The position numbers and the translations under genes were made by a program. A DNA stretch of 64,000 bases from NCBI GenBank assembly GCA_016195825.1, contig JACPYV010000158.1, positions 1 through 64,000 on the forward strand, read 5' to 3'. The stretch comes from Burkholderiales bacterium (GTDB taxonomy: Bacteria > Pseudomonadota > Gammaproteobacteria > Burkholderiales > Burkholderiaceae_C). Shown here in pieces: positions 22,003-29,479 of this stretch. The notes beneath the pieces are model-generated. The model saw nothing but the letters and a program-made list of their open reading frames with translations, searched no databases and was not told where the DNA came from. Every line of letters starts with the position of its first letter. The stretch's first letter is position 1.

Positions 22003-22524
22003 TCAGTGAAGCGGTTCGTCCGGGGGCGCGCTGGTCTGCACCATGAAGATGGGCTCGCCCACCGAGCCGGCTTCCACCTCCTGCTCGGTTGCCGCGCGCA
22101 CGTCCAGCAGCGTCAGGTGCATGCGCAGCCCGATGCCGGCCAGCGGGTGGTTGCCGTCCAGCACGACGTGCTGGGGATAGACCTCCGTAACCGTGTAGAC
22201 CACGTCTGCAGGCATGCCTTCGGTGGCCGCGCCTTCAGGCAGCCCTTCGATCTGCAGGCCGGGTTCCACGCCATCGGGGAACAGGCTGCTCGCCTCGAAG
22301 CAGACCAGGCTGGAGTCGTAGTCGCCGAAGGCTTCCTCGGGCTGCAGCGCCAGGCTGGTTTCGAAGCCGACTTCCTGGCCGTCCAGCGCTTCCTCGACCT
22401 TGGCGAACAGGTCGTCACCCCCAAGCAGGAATTCCATGGGCTCGGTCAACTCGTCGATGAGTTGGCCTTGGGCATCTTCGAGTCTCCAGCGCAGGGAGAC
22501 GACACAGGGGCGGGTCGCTTGCAT
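22003..22524 (-). CDS. FKBP-type peptidyl-prolyl cis-trans isomerase, SlyD-like
   Basis: The start at 22524 gives a 173-aa protein beginning MQATRPCVVSLRWRLEDAQG; the longer ORF-track entry runs antisense into roxA and is rejected. The SlyD architecture is visible: FLLGGDDLFAKVEEALDGQEVG, an inserted IF domain, then VVLDGNHPLAGIGLRMHL. It lacks the His-rich metal-binding tail of E. coli SlyD. It acts as a cytoplasmic prolyl isomerase and chaperone. It is divergent from roxA with 40 bp between starts. Confidence 0.9.
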   Translation of the reverse strand: MQATRPCVVSLRWRLEDAQGQLIDELTEPMEFLLGGDDLFAKVEEALDGQEVGFETSLALQPEEAFGDYDSSLVCFEASSLFPDGVEPGLQIEGLPEGAATEGMPADVVYTVTEVYPQHVVLDGNHPLAGIGLRMHLTLLDVRAATEQEVEAGSVGEPIFMVQTSAPPDEPLH

Positions 22525-22564
22525 GACCGAGATTTTCGCACGCAGCCCTCGGCACAATGGCCGT

Positions 22565-23680
22565 ATGCAGATCGCCCTCCCCACCCCGATGCTCGCCGGC
22601 CTGAGCCCGGCGCAGTTCATGCGCAAGCACTGGCAGAAGAAGCCGCTGCTTGTGCGACAGGCTTTTGCCGGTGCAGCGCCGCCGGCTTCATTGAAGGACC
22701 TGGCCTTGCTGGCCGCCCGCGACGACGTCGAATCGCGCCTTGTCACGGCCTTCGACGGCCAGTGGAGGCTCAAGCACGGCCCGATCGCGCGCCTGCCGGC
22801 CATGAGCAAGCCGGGCTGGACCCTGCTCGTGCAAGGCCTGGACCAGCACCTCGCCGAGGCCCGGGCACTGCTGGACCTGTTCCGCTTCGTGCCCGATGCG
22901 CGGCTGGACGACCTGATGCTGTCCATCGCGAGCGACGGCGGCGGCGTCGGCCCGCATTTCGACTCCTACGACGTCTTTCTCATCCAGCTGGCCGGGCGCC
23001 GGCGCTGGCGTATCGCGCCCCAGCGAGACGCTGTGCTGCGGGACGACGTGCCGCTGAAGATCATTGCCAACTTCAAGCCCGAGCAGGACTTCGTGCTGGA
23101 GGCTGGCGACATGTTGTACCTGCCCCCGGGCTGGGCGCATGACGGCATCGCCGTCGGCCCCGGCTGCGTGACAGCCTCGGTGGGCTTTCGCGCGTCGACG
23201 GTGGAGGGACTGGCGGCCGAACTGCTGCCGCGACTGCTCGACGAGGTCGACAGCGCCGGCAAGCTCTACGCCGACCCGCGCCAGGAGGCCGTCACCGACC
23301 CTGCCCGGGTGCCCACCGCGCTGCTGGATTTCGCCCGCCGCGCCGTCGAGGCCGCCATGCAGCGGCCCTTGGCGCTGGAGCGTGCGCTGGGCGAGGCGCT
23401 GACCGAGCCCAAGGCCAAGGTCTGGTTCGAGCCGGGCGAGCCGCTGCCGCCGGGGCAGGGCGCCGTGCTGGATCGTCGCAGCCGCATGCTTTACGACGCG
23501 GCCCATGTCTTCCTGAACGGCGAGAGTTTCCGCGCGGCGGGCCGTGATGCCGCCCTGATGCGTGGCCTGGCGGACAGCCGGCAGCTGTCCGCCGCCGAGG
23601 TGTTGCGGCTATCGGCGGGTGCGCGCGAGCTGCTCGACCAGTGGACCGAGGACGGCTGGGTGCAGCCGCTGGGGTCATGA
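22565..23680 (+). CDS. roxA: JmjC/cupin ribosomal protein L16 arginine hydroxylase (RoxA/YcfD type)
   Basis: The 371-aa protein is a 2-oxoglutarate- and Fe(II)-dependent oxygenase. The N-terminal MQKKP-type segment (FMRKHWQKKPLLVRQAF) and the HxD iron motif in GPHFDSYDVFLIQLAGRRRW match the bacterial RoxA group, which hydroxylates an arginine of ribosomal protein uL16. A C-terminal winged-helix part follows. The start at 22565 is the first Met after the divergent promoter region; the ORF-track start overlaps the FKBP gene. Its stop overlaps the next gene in ATGA. Confidence 0.88.
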   Translation: MQIALPTPMLAGLSPAQFMRKHWQKKPLLVRQAFAGAAPPASLKDLALLAARDDVESRLVTAFDGQWRLKHGPIARLPAMSKPGWTLLVQGLDQHLAEARALLDLFRFVPDARLDDLMLSIASDGGGVGPHFDSYDVFLIQLAGRRRWRIAPQRDAVLRDDVPLKIIANFKPEQDFVLEAGDMLYLPPGWAHDGIAVGPGCVTASVGFRASTVEGLAAELLPRLLDEVDSAGKLYADPRQEAVTDPARVPTALLDFARRAVEAAMQRPLALERALGEALTEPKAKVWFEPGEPLPPGQGAVLDRRSRMLYDAAHVFLNGESFRAAGRDAALMRGLADSRQLSAAEVLRLSAGARELLDQWTEDGWVQPLGS

Positions 23681-24171
23681 CGCCGCAGTCCTTTGCAAGC
23701 CGCGCGGACTTCCAGCGCCTGACCGTCGAGGCGATGGCCTGGGCCAGTGCACAGGGCTGCCGCGAGCTGCATGCTTGGGATGCGAGCTTCGTCGACTGGC
23801 CCTTGTCCGAGTTGTCGCTGTTGCAAGGCCTGACGGCCTGGGCCGGCCCGGGGCGCCAGTTGCACCTGCTTGCGCTGCAGTACGACGACCTCGCGCGCCG
23901 TCACCCGCGCTTCGTGCGCTGGCGCCGGGACTATGCGCATTGCGTGACGGCACGTGCCGTGGAGCCCGAACTCAGGCTGGAGGCCGCGCCGGAAAGCTTG
24001 CTGCTGGCTGTCGGGCCGCAGGCGTGCCTGAGCCTGCGACTGTTCGACCGTCACCTGTGGCGCGGTGAACTGAGTCTGGATATGGCCCAGCGCCTGCGTG
24101 GCCTGGAGTGGTTTGATGCCCTGGCGCAACGTTCCAGCGAATCATTTGCGCCGACAACTTTGGGCCTCTGA
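23677..24171 (+). CDS. Uncharacterised 164-aa protein coupled to roxA
   Basis: The ATG overlaps the roxA stop (ATGA), so the two are translated together. The protein has no signal peptide or membrane segment. The pattern FQRLTVEAMAWASAQGCRELHAWD, then WPLSELSLLQGLTAWAG and HPRFVRWRRDY, recalls the DUF7931 phospholipase-D-like fold by eye, but no HKD motif is present, so catalytic activity is not supported. Function is unknown. The pairing with roxA hints at a ribosome- or RNA-related role, which is speculation. Confidence 0.7.
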   Translation: MTPQSFASRADFQRLTVEAMAWASAQGCRELHAWDASFVDWPLSELSLLQGLTAWAGPGRQLHLLALQYDDLARRHPRFVRWRRDYAHCVTARAVEPELRLEAAPESLLLAVGPQACLSLRLFDRHLWRGELSLDMAQRLRGLEWFDALAQRSSESFAPTTLGL

Positions 24172-24193
24172 AACTTTGTGACATCGGTAGCCC

Positions 24194-24199
24194 TATAAT
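24194..24199 (+). promoter_or_regulatory. Consensus -10 box upstream of the small lipoprotein gene
   Basis: TATAAT is a perfect sigma70 -10 hexamer 25 bp after the preceding stop. No good -35 was found at 16-18 bp spacing, so the promoter may depend on an activator. A start near 24206 would give a leader of about 130 nt. Confidence 0.5.
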
Positions 24200-24249
24200 C
24201 GTTGGCTAGGCGAGGGAAGCGCTCGAGGTTTTCCGCGTCTTGTTCTGTC

Positions 24250-24291
24250 GGGGTCGCCCGTTGGTGCAGGAAAGCACTGGCGCTCGACCCC
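24250..24291 (+). other. Structured 5' leader of the lipoprotein mRNA
   Basis: GGGGTCG pairs with CGACCCC to close a hairpin, and inside it GGTGC pairs with GCACT around AGGAAA. The 163-bp gap 24172-24334 therefore has a promoter-like box and a stable RNA fold ahead of a 67-aa ORF. It could be a cis-regulator or overlap a small RNA; no known riboswitch family is recognised. Confidence 0.4.
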
Positions 24292-24334
24292 AAAGTTATG
24301 GTGTGCACCGTCGTTTAAACGTTTGAGGACAAGT

Positions 24335-24538
24335 ATGAATAAGTCGATCCTGTTGGCTTCCCTGCTGGCTGCTGTTGCTCTGACCGCCTGCAGCAAGAAG
24401 GAAGAACCCAAGGTTGAGGCCCCCGCTGTGACCGCCCCGGCCCCGGCCGCTTCGGAAGCTGCTTCGGCCGCTGCCAGCGCTGCTGATGCTGCCGCTTCGG
24501 CCGTCGTCGACGCCGCTGCCTCGGCCGCTTCGAAGTAA
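24335..24538 (+). CDS. Small Ala-rich outer membrane lipoprotein
   Basis: This 67-aa protein starts at ATG 24335 with GAGGA 7 nt upstream. The signal peptide ends in the lipobox ALTAC, so Cys19 is the lipidated residue. After KKEEP comes a low-complexity alpha-helical region of Ala, Ser and occasional Asp/Val, ending in a C-terminal Lys. The shape (lipidated N-terminus, Ala-rich helix, terminal Lys) resembles Braun lipoprotein Lpp, whose terminal Lys is attached to peptidoglycan; that role is inferred only. It is monocistronic, with its own leader and terminator, as expected for a highly expressed gene. Confidence 0.82.
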   Translation: MNKSILLASLLAAVALTACSKKEEPKVEAPAVTAPAPAASEAASAAASAADAAASAVVDAAASAASK

Positions 24539-24556
24539 TCACTTCGTCCCCACGGG

Positions 24557-24593
24557 AAAAGCCGTCGCTGCTCACGCAGCGGCGGCTTTTTTC
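24557..24593 (+). terminator. Rho-independent terminator of the small lipoprotein gene
   Basis: AAAAGCCGTCGCTG, a short CTCACG loop, and CAGCGGCGGC form the stem, followed by TTTTTT. It ends 19-55 bp beyond the stop codon. Confidence 0.9.
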
Positions 24594-24658
24594 CTTTGTG
24601 CGACGCTGAATGACGTTCAGCGGATCGAATTACAAAACTTTGCGCTCGATGGTTTGGG

Positions 24659-25441
24659 TCAGCCGATGACCAGCCAGTCGCAACCCAGCACCGGGTCGGC
24701 CACCCGAATATCTCCGGGGGTGCAATCCAGTGCTGCAGCCAGCGCTTCGCGCGCCAAGGTGGGCGAGTTGTTTCGCTCGCTCAGGTGGGCCGCCACGACG
24801 GCGCCAAGCGCGTCATGCCGGCAGCGCGCCAGCAGGTCCGCGGCAGCCTCGTTGGACAGATGTCCATGCGTGCCCAGGATGCGACGCTTGAGCATGGGCG
24901 GGTAGGGCCCGGACCGCAGCATCGCCTCGTCATGGTTGCATTCCAGCAGCAAGGCCTGGCAATGCTGCAGGGCTTGGGCCACGGTGCCCGGTGCGCTGCC
25001 GAGATCGGTCACCACGCCCAGGCGCACCGCGCCATCACTCAGACACAGCTGCAGCGGCTCCTGCGCGTCATGCGGCACGGCGAAGGGCTGCAGTTCCAGG
25101 TCCCCCAGCGCGATCGTCTCGCCGTCATGGGCCAGGCGCAGTAAGCCGGCGTCGCATTCCTCGCGCGCGATCGCGCGCCAGGTGCCGCGGCTGGTGATCA
25201 GCGGCTTGCGATGCCGACGCGCGAACGCGAGCGAGCAGCCGACGTGGTCGCCATGTTCGTGGGTGATGAAGACGGCGTCGACGTCGGCCGGCGTACAGCC
25301 GGCACGGGCCAGCCGCCGCGTCAGTTCACGCTCGCTGAAGCCCGCGTCGATGAGGACGCGGGTGGTCGTGATGCCCTGGCTGGCCTCGACCAACGTGGCA
25401 TTGCCAGCGCTGCCGCTGCCGAGGCTGCAAAAGCGCATCAC
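24659..25441 (-). CDS. MBL-fold metallo-hydrolase (YycJ/WalJ-like)
   Basis: The 260-aa protein starts MMRFCSLGSGSAGNATLVEA and has the metallo-beta-lactamase motif VFITHEHGDHVG plus LECNHDEAML and LGTHGHLSNEA. These features match the YycJ/WalJ group of exonuclease-like hydrolases. It is the last gene of the dapA-bamC run on the minus strand, 24 bp after bamC. Confidence 0.88.
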   Translation of the reverse strand: MMRFCSLGSGSAGNATLVEASQGITTTRVLIDAGFSERELTRRLARAGCTPADVDAVFITHEHGDHVGCSLAFARRHRKPLITSRGTWRAIAREECDAGLLRLAHDGETIALGDLELQPFAVPHDAQEPLQLCLSDGAVRLGVVTDLGSAPGTVAQALQHCQALLLECNHDEAMLRSGPYPPMLKRRILGTHGHLSNEAAADLLARCRHDALGAVVAAHLSERNNSPTLAREALAAALDCTPGDIRVADPVLGCDWLVIG

Positions 25442-25465
25442 GGCAGGGGTGCGTGACGCCGCGCC

Positions 25466-26638
25466 TCAGCGCAGATCGTCCATCAGCAGGCTGAGGATGC
25501 GCTTGGCGTTGTCGTCGGTGATGGCCTGGCCGCGTTCGTCCAGCACGCGGACCGTGCTCTTGTCGCCCTCGGCCTTGACGGAGACGCGGTAGCGCACCGG
25601 CGTCGCAGCCTTGGCGCCGAACAGGCGCTGGAAGAAGTTGGGCTCGTCCTTACCGGCTTGCTCGGGGTCGGCGTAGCGCAGGTAGAACAGGCCGGCTGCG
25701 CGGTCGCGGTCCTCGATCGTGAAGCCGTGGCGGTCCAGCGACAGGCCCACACGGCGCCAGGCGCGGTCGAAGCCGTCGGCGACGCTGAGGCTGTCGGGCA
25801 CTTCGGACAGCGGGCGGCGGGCGCGTTGCGCGTCGCCACCCACGGCCAACGACGACGGCTTGGTGGTGGCCGCCGCTGCGGGCGTCTCGGCCACGACGGC
25901 CTTGGCCGCCGTCTCTTGGCCGCCGAGCTTGAGCATCAGGCGCGACAGCATCTCAGCTTCCAGCGACGGATCGCTGGGGCGGTTCTGCCACGAGGTGGAG
26001 TCACGGCTTTGCGAGGTGTAGACCTCCTGCAGGCCGCGGTGGCTGATGAAGATGTCGGTGCCGCTGGCGCTGCGCTCGATGCGGGTACGGTACATGTCGC
26101 GCTCCCCGGTCGAGTACAGGCCGTCGAAGACCTTGCCGATGGTCTGGCGGATGAAGTCCTGCGGCAGCTTGGCGCGGTTCTCGGCCCAGTTGGTCTCCAT
26201 GACGCCGACCTCGGGCTGTTCCTTGGTGACCTCCAGGCCACGCTCCTGCCAGAACGTGCGCAGTTGGGGCCAGAGCTGCTCGGGCGTGGCCGAGGTGTGC
26301 AGCCAGCGCTCGGTGCCGGCGCGCTCGATGCGCACGTCGCCGGCGGCGTTGGGCGCGACGCTGTTGGCTGACATGCCGGGGCTCGTGCTGCCCACGTTGG
26401 GCTTGGCCGCAGACAGGGCCGACGCAGTGATGGAGCCGCCTTGCACCTGCGCGCGGTTGTCCTTGGCGAGCTGGGTCAGGTCGGGCGGGACTTCCAGGCC
26501 CTGGGTCTGGCGCGAGGCCGCCTTGTAGTCGACCTTGTCCGACGAGAAGATGTCGATGGAGCTGCAGCCGGCGAGCGACAGGACGAAGGCCGTGCAGGCC
26601 AGGCGGGTCGCCGTGGGGCGAAGCGAGGAAACAGACAT
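25466..26638 (-). CDS. bamC: Outer membrane protein assembly factor BamC
   Basis: This 390-aa lipoprotein has the signal peptide and lipobox SLAGCSS (Cys about 25). It continues with an unstructured N-terminal part containing YKAASRQTQGLEVPPDLTQ, the conserved segment that binds BamD, and two helix-grip domains. BamC is the accessory lipoprotein of the Bam complex. The start at 26638 is chosen for the signal peptide. The dapA-bamC order matches E. coli dapA-nlpB. Confidence 0.93.
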   Translation of the reverse strand: MSVSSLRPTATRLACTAFVLSLAGCSSIDIFSSDKVDYKAASRQTQGLEVPPDLTQLAKDNRAQVQGGSITASALSAAKPNVGSTSPGMSANSVAPNAAGDVRIERAGTERWLHTSATPEQLWPQLRTFWQERGLEVTKEQPEVGVMETNWAENRAKLPQDFIRQTIGKVFDGLYSTGERDMYRTRIERSASGTDIFISHRGLQEVYTSQSRDSTSWQNRPSDPSLEAEMLSRLMLKLGGQETAAKAVVAETPAAAATTKPSSLAVGGDAQRARRPLSEVPDSLSVADGFDRAWRRVGLSLDRHGFTIEDRDRAAGLFYLRYADPEQAGKDEPNFFQRLFGAKAATPVRYRVSVKAEGDKSTVRVLDERGQAITDDNAKRILSLLMDDLR

Positions 26639-26708
26639 CACGCTGGAAATCTCCGGGGAACAAAGACGCCGGTCTTGGCCGGCGCAGCCGCGCATTAGAC
26701 CAGAGGAC

Positions 26709-27590
26709 TCAGAGCAGGCCGGCTTCGATCAAGGCCTGCCCGACGCTGGCCTGACCGGCGGCCGTCAGCGGCGTGATCGGCAGGCGCAATGCCGCACCGC
26801 AGCGGCCCAGGCGGGACAGGGCCCACTTGGCCGGGCCGGGGCTGGGTTCGCAGAACAGCTGCTTATGCAGGCCCAGCAGCTTCAGGTGGACTTTGCGGGC
26901 CTCGATGGCGTTGCCTTCGAGGGCCAGGCGGCACAGCTCGGCCATCTGGCGCGGGGCGACGTTGGCCGTCACGCTGACGTTGCCATGGCCGCCCAGCAGC
27001 ATCAGCGCCACGGCGGTGCCGTCGTCACCCGAGTAGATGTGGAAGCCCTCCGGCGCGTGCTTGATGAGGGTGGCGGCACGCTCGATGTTGCCGGTCGCTT
27101 CCTTGATGCCGAAGACGCCGGGCAGGCTGGCGCAGCGAAGCGCGGTCTCGGGCGCCATGTCCGCAACGGTCCGGCCGGGCACGTTGTAGAGCATCATGGG
27201 GATGTCCACGGCCTCGGCGATGGCCTTGAAGTGCTGGTAGATGCCTTCCTGAGACGGCTTGTTGTAGTAGGGCACGACGGACAGCGTGCAGTCCGCGCCG
27301 ACTTCCTTCGCGTAGCGGCTCAGCTCGATGGCCTCGGCCGTGGAGTTGGCGCCGGTGCCGGCCAGGATGGGTACGCGGCCCCTGGCATGCTCCACCGCGA
27401 CCCGGATGATCTCGCGGTTCTCGGCCATGCTGACCGTGGGCGACTCGCCCGTGGTGCCGACGACGCCGACGCAGGCCGTGCCTTCCTCGACATGCCAGTC
27501 GATCAGGCGGCGCAGGGCCGGGTAGTCGATGCTGCCGTCCTCGTTCATGGGCGTGACGAGGGCGACGATGCTGCCGAGGATGGGCTTCAT
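26709..27590 (-). CDS. dapA: 4-hydroxy-tetrahydrodipicolinate synthase
   Basis: The 293-aa TIM-barrel enzyme condenses pyruvate and aspartate semialdehyde in lysine and diaminopimelate synthesis. The Schiff-base Lys is in [13 protein letters not shown], the catalytic Tyr in MLYNVPGRT, and [10 protein letters not shown] binds substrate. It lies 30 bp after a methyltransferase and 70 bp before bamC on the same strand. Confidence 0.97.
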   Translation of the reverse strand: MKPILGSIVALVTPMNEDGSIDYPALRRLIDWHVEEGTACVGVVGTTGESPTVSMAENREIIRVAVEHARGRVPILAGTGANSTAEAIELSRYAKEVGADCTLSVVPYYNKPSQEGIYQHFKAIAEAVDIPMMLYNVPGRTVADMAPETALRCASLPGVFGIKEATGNIERAATLIKHAPEGFHIYSGDDGTAVALMLLGGHGNVSVTANVAPRQMAELCRLALEGNAIEARKVHLKLLGLHKQLFCEPSPGPAKWALSRLGRCGAALRLPITPLTAAGQASVGQALIEAGLL

Positions 27591-27620
27591 GGTGGGAATG
27601 TCTTGAGGGTTTTGGTCATT

Positions 27621-28124
27621 TTAGGCCGCTGACGGCGGTCGAATGGCGGCAACGCGCTGGACGAAGCGAGGGTTGACGCCACCTTCGATCAGGTCTTCGT
27701 AAGCCACGATGTGCCAGTCGCGGCAGACCTGCAGCAATTCACCGCGCCGCAGCAGGAAATCCGGCCGTGAAGGCCGGCCTAGGGTCTGCTGGCCGTCGGC
27801 AAAGGTCTCCCAGACCAGCCAGCCGCCGGGCTGAACGGTCGACTTGATCGTGTCGAACAGCGGGCGCCAAAGGTAGTTGCAGACCACGACCAGGTCGAAC
27901 CCGCGGCCGGCGAGGGGCCACGGTTCGTGCTCGATGTCGGCTTCGACGATCTCCGCCAGAGGCCGCAGCGGCGCGGTGGCCGCGGTGTCGCAGTCGACGC
28001 CGGTGACCTGCCAGCCCGCCTGGGCCAGCCAGCGCAGGTTGCGGCCCGAGCCGCAAGCGACGTCCAGCGCCGTGCCAGGCGGCCGGGGCGCGAAGCGCTG
28101 CAGCCAGGCCGAAGGCTCGCTCAT
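27621..28124 (-). CDS. Class I SAM-dependent methyltransferase (small, TehB-like)
   Basis: The 167-aa protein has motif I LDVACGSGRNLRWLAQAGW, an acidic motif II (VTGVDCD) and FDLVVVCNYLWRPLF as the post-I strand. The substrate is unknown. Its ATG overlaps the stop of a 41-aa ORF (ATGA), which itself overlaps an MFS transporter. Confidence 0.85.
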   Translation of the reverse strand: MSEPSAWLQRFAPRPPGTALDVACGSGRNLRWLAQAGWQVTGVDCDTAATAPLRPLAEIVEADIEHEPWPLAGRGFDLVVVCNYLWRPLFDTIKSTVQPGGWLVWETFADGQQTLGRPSRPDFLLRRGELLQVCRDWHIVAYEDLIEGGVNPRFVQRVAAIRPPSAA

Positions 28125-28246
28125 CCGAAGCAGGCCCAGACCTGCTCGCTGAGCTGGATCATGACCGCTGGGTGGCGGTAGGCCATCACCGTGGCCGCCA
28201 ACACCGCCGCCACCAGGGCCGGTGCGATCCAGCGGCGCGGCTTCAT
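28121..28246 (-). CDS. 41-aa single-span membrane microprotein between MFS and methyltransferase genes
   Basis: The ORF reads MKPRRWIAPALVAAVLAATVMAYRHPAVMI and ends WACFG. It has a basic N-terminus and one hydrophobic helix (about residues 8-22), so it is probably an inner membrane peptide. It overlaps both neighbours by ATGA (28243-28246 and 28121-28124), a strong sign of real translation by re-initiation. It does not appear as its own entry in the ORF track. Function is unknown. Confidence 0.65.
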   Translation of the reverse strand: MKPRRWIAPALVAAVLAATVMAYRHPAVMIQLSEQVWACFG

Positions 28247-29466
28247 GCGGGCTGCGCCTTCGCCGCCCGCAGGATGGGCGTTTCGCGCACCGGCAGGTTG
28301 GCCAACATGGCCATCACGCCCAGTGCGATGGCGAGCCACCAGACAACGTCGTAGCTTCCGGTCTTGTCGTAGAGCTTGCCGCCCAGCCAGACGCCCAGGA
28401 AGCTTCCGATCTGGTGGCTGAAGAACACGAAGCCGCCCAGCATGGACAGGTGCTGAGCGCCGAAGATCTGCGCCACGACGGCGTTGGTTGGCGGGACCGT
28501 GGACAGCCACAGGAAGCCAATGACGGCGGCGAAGAGGTAGACGCTGATCGGCGTCAGCGGCACGGAAATGAAGATGACGATGGTCACCGCGCGCAGCCCG
28601 TAGATGGCCGACAACAGGTAGCGCTTGGGGAAGCGCTGGCCCAGCATGCCGGCGGCATAGGTGCCGAAGATGTTAAACAGGCCGATCAGCATCAGTGCAC
28701 CGGTCGACACCTCGATGCCCAGCCCGTGGTCCTTCAGGTAGCTGGGCAGGTGCACGCCGATGAAGACCACCTGGAAGCCGCAGACGAAATAGCCCAGCAT
28801 CAGCAGCTGAAAGCTGCGGTAGCCGAAGGCCTCGCGCAGCGCCTGGCTGATGCTCTGGTGGGCGCCGCTGAAGGCAGTGACGCTGCGCTCGCGCACGCCC
28901 AGCGCCAGCGGCAGGATCAGCAGCGCAGCGGCAGCCAGCAGGTACAGCGCTCCCTGCCAGCCGAAGTGGCTGATCAGCCAGGTCTCGATGGGGATCATGA
29001 CGAACTGGCCGAAGGAGCCGGCCGCCGCCGCGACGCCGAAGGCCCAGGAGCGCTTCTCGGCCGACACGGTGCGGCCCAGCACACCGTAGATGACGGCGTA
29101 GGTCGAACCAGACTGGGCGATGCCGATCAGGACGCCGGCACCGAGCGTGAAGCTCAACGGGTGGCTGGTCACGGCCATCAGCAGCAGGCCGCCCGCGTAG
29201 AGCAGGCCGCCGGCGATCAACACCTTCCAGGCGCCGAAGCGGTCGGCCAGCATGCCGGCGATGGGCCCGGCAATGCCCCAGGACAGGTTCTGCACTGCCA
29301 TCGCGAAGGAGAAGGTCTCGCGGGTCCAGCCGCGCTCCGTGATGACAGGCTGCAGCCAGAAGCCAAAGCCGTGGCGTATGCCCATGGACAGCGTGACGAT
29401 CATGGCGCCGCACAGCAGCACCTGTTGCACGGACAGGCCGGGGGACGCGGGGCGTGGGGTGTTCAT
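28243..29466 (-). CDS. MFS transporter (OFA/monocarboxylate-type)
   Basis: The 407-aa protein has twelve hydrophobic segments with a central cytoplasmic loop. GMLADRFGAWKVLIAGG is the loop 2-3 MFS signature, and GFGFWLQPVITERGWTRETFSFA is typical of the oxalate/formate-antiporter-like group. The substrate is unknown. It heads a chain: microprotein, methyltransferase, dapA, bamC, MBL hydrolase. Confidence 0.88.
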   Translation of the reverse strand: MNTPRPASPGLSVQQVLLCGAMIVTLSMGIRHGFGFWLQPVITERGWTRETFSFAMAVQNLSWGIAGPIAGMLADRFGAWKVLIAGGLLYAGGLLLMAVTSHPLSFTLGAGVLIGIAQSGSTYAVIYGVLGRTVSAEKRSWAFGVAAAAGSFGQFVMIPIETWLISHFGWQGALYLLAAAALLILPLALGVRERSVTAFSGAHQSISQALREAFGYRSFQLLMLGYFVCGFQVVFIGVHLPSYLKDHGLGIEVSTGALMLIGLFNIFGTYAAGMLGQRFPKRYLLSAIYGLRAVTIVIFISVPLTPISVYLFAAVIGFLWLSTVPPTNAVVAQIFGAQHLSMLGGFVFFSHQIGSFLGVWLGGKLYDKTGSYDVVWWLAIALGVMAMLANLPVRETPILRAAKAQPA

Positions 29467-29479
29467 CCAGCGACTGTAA

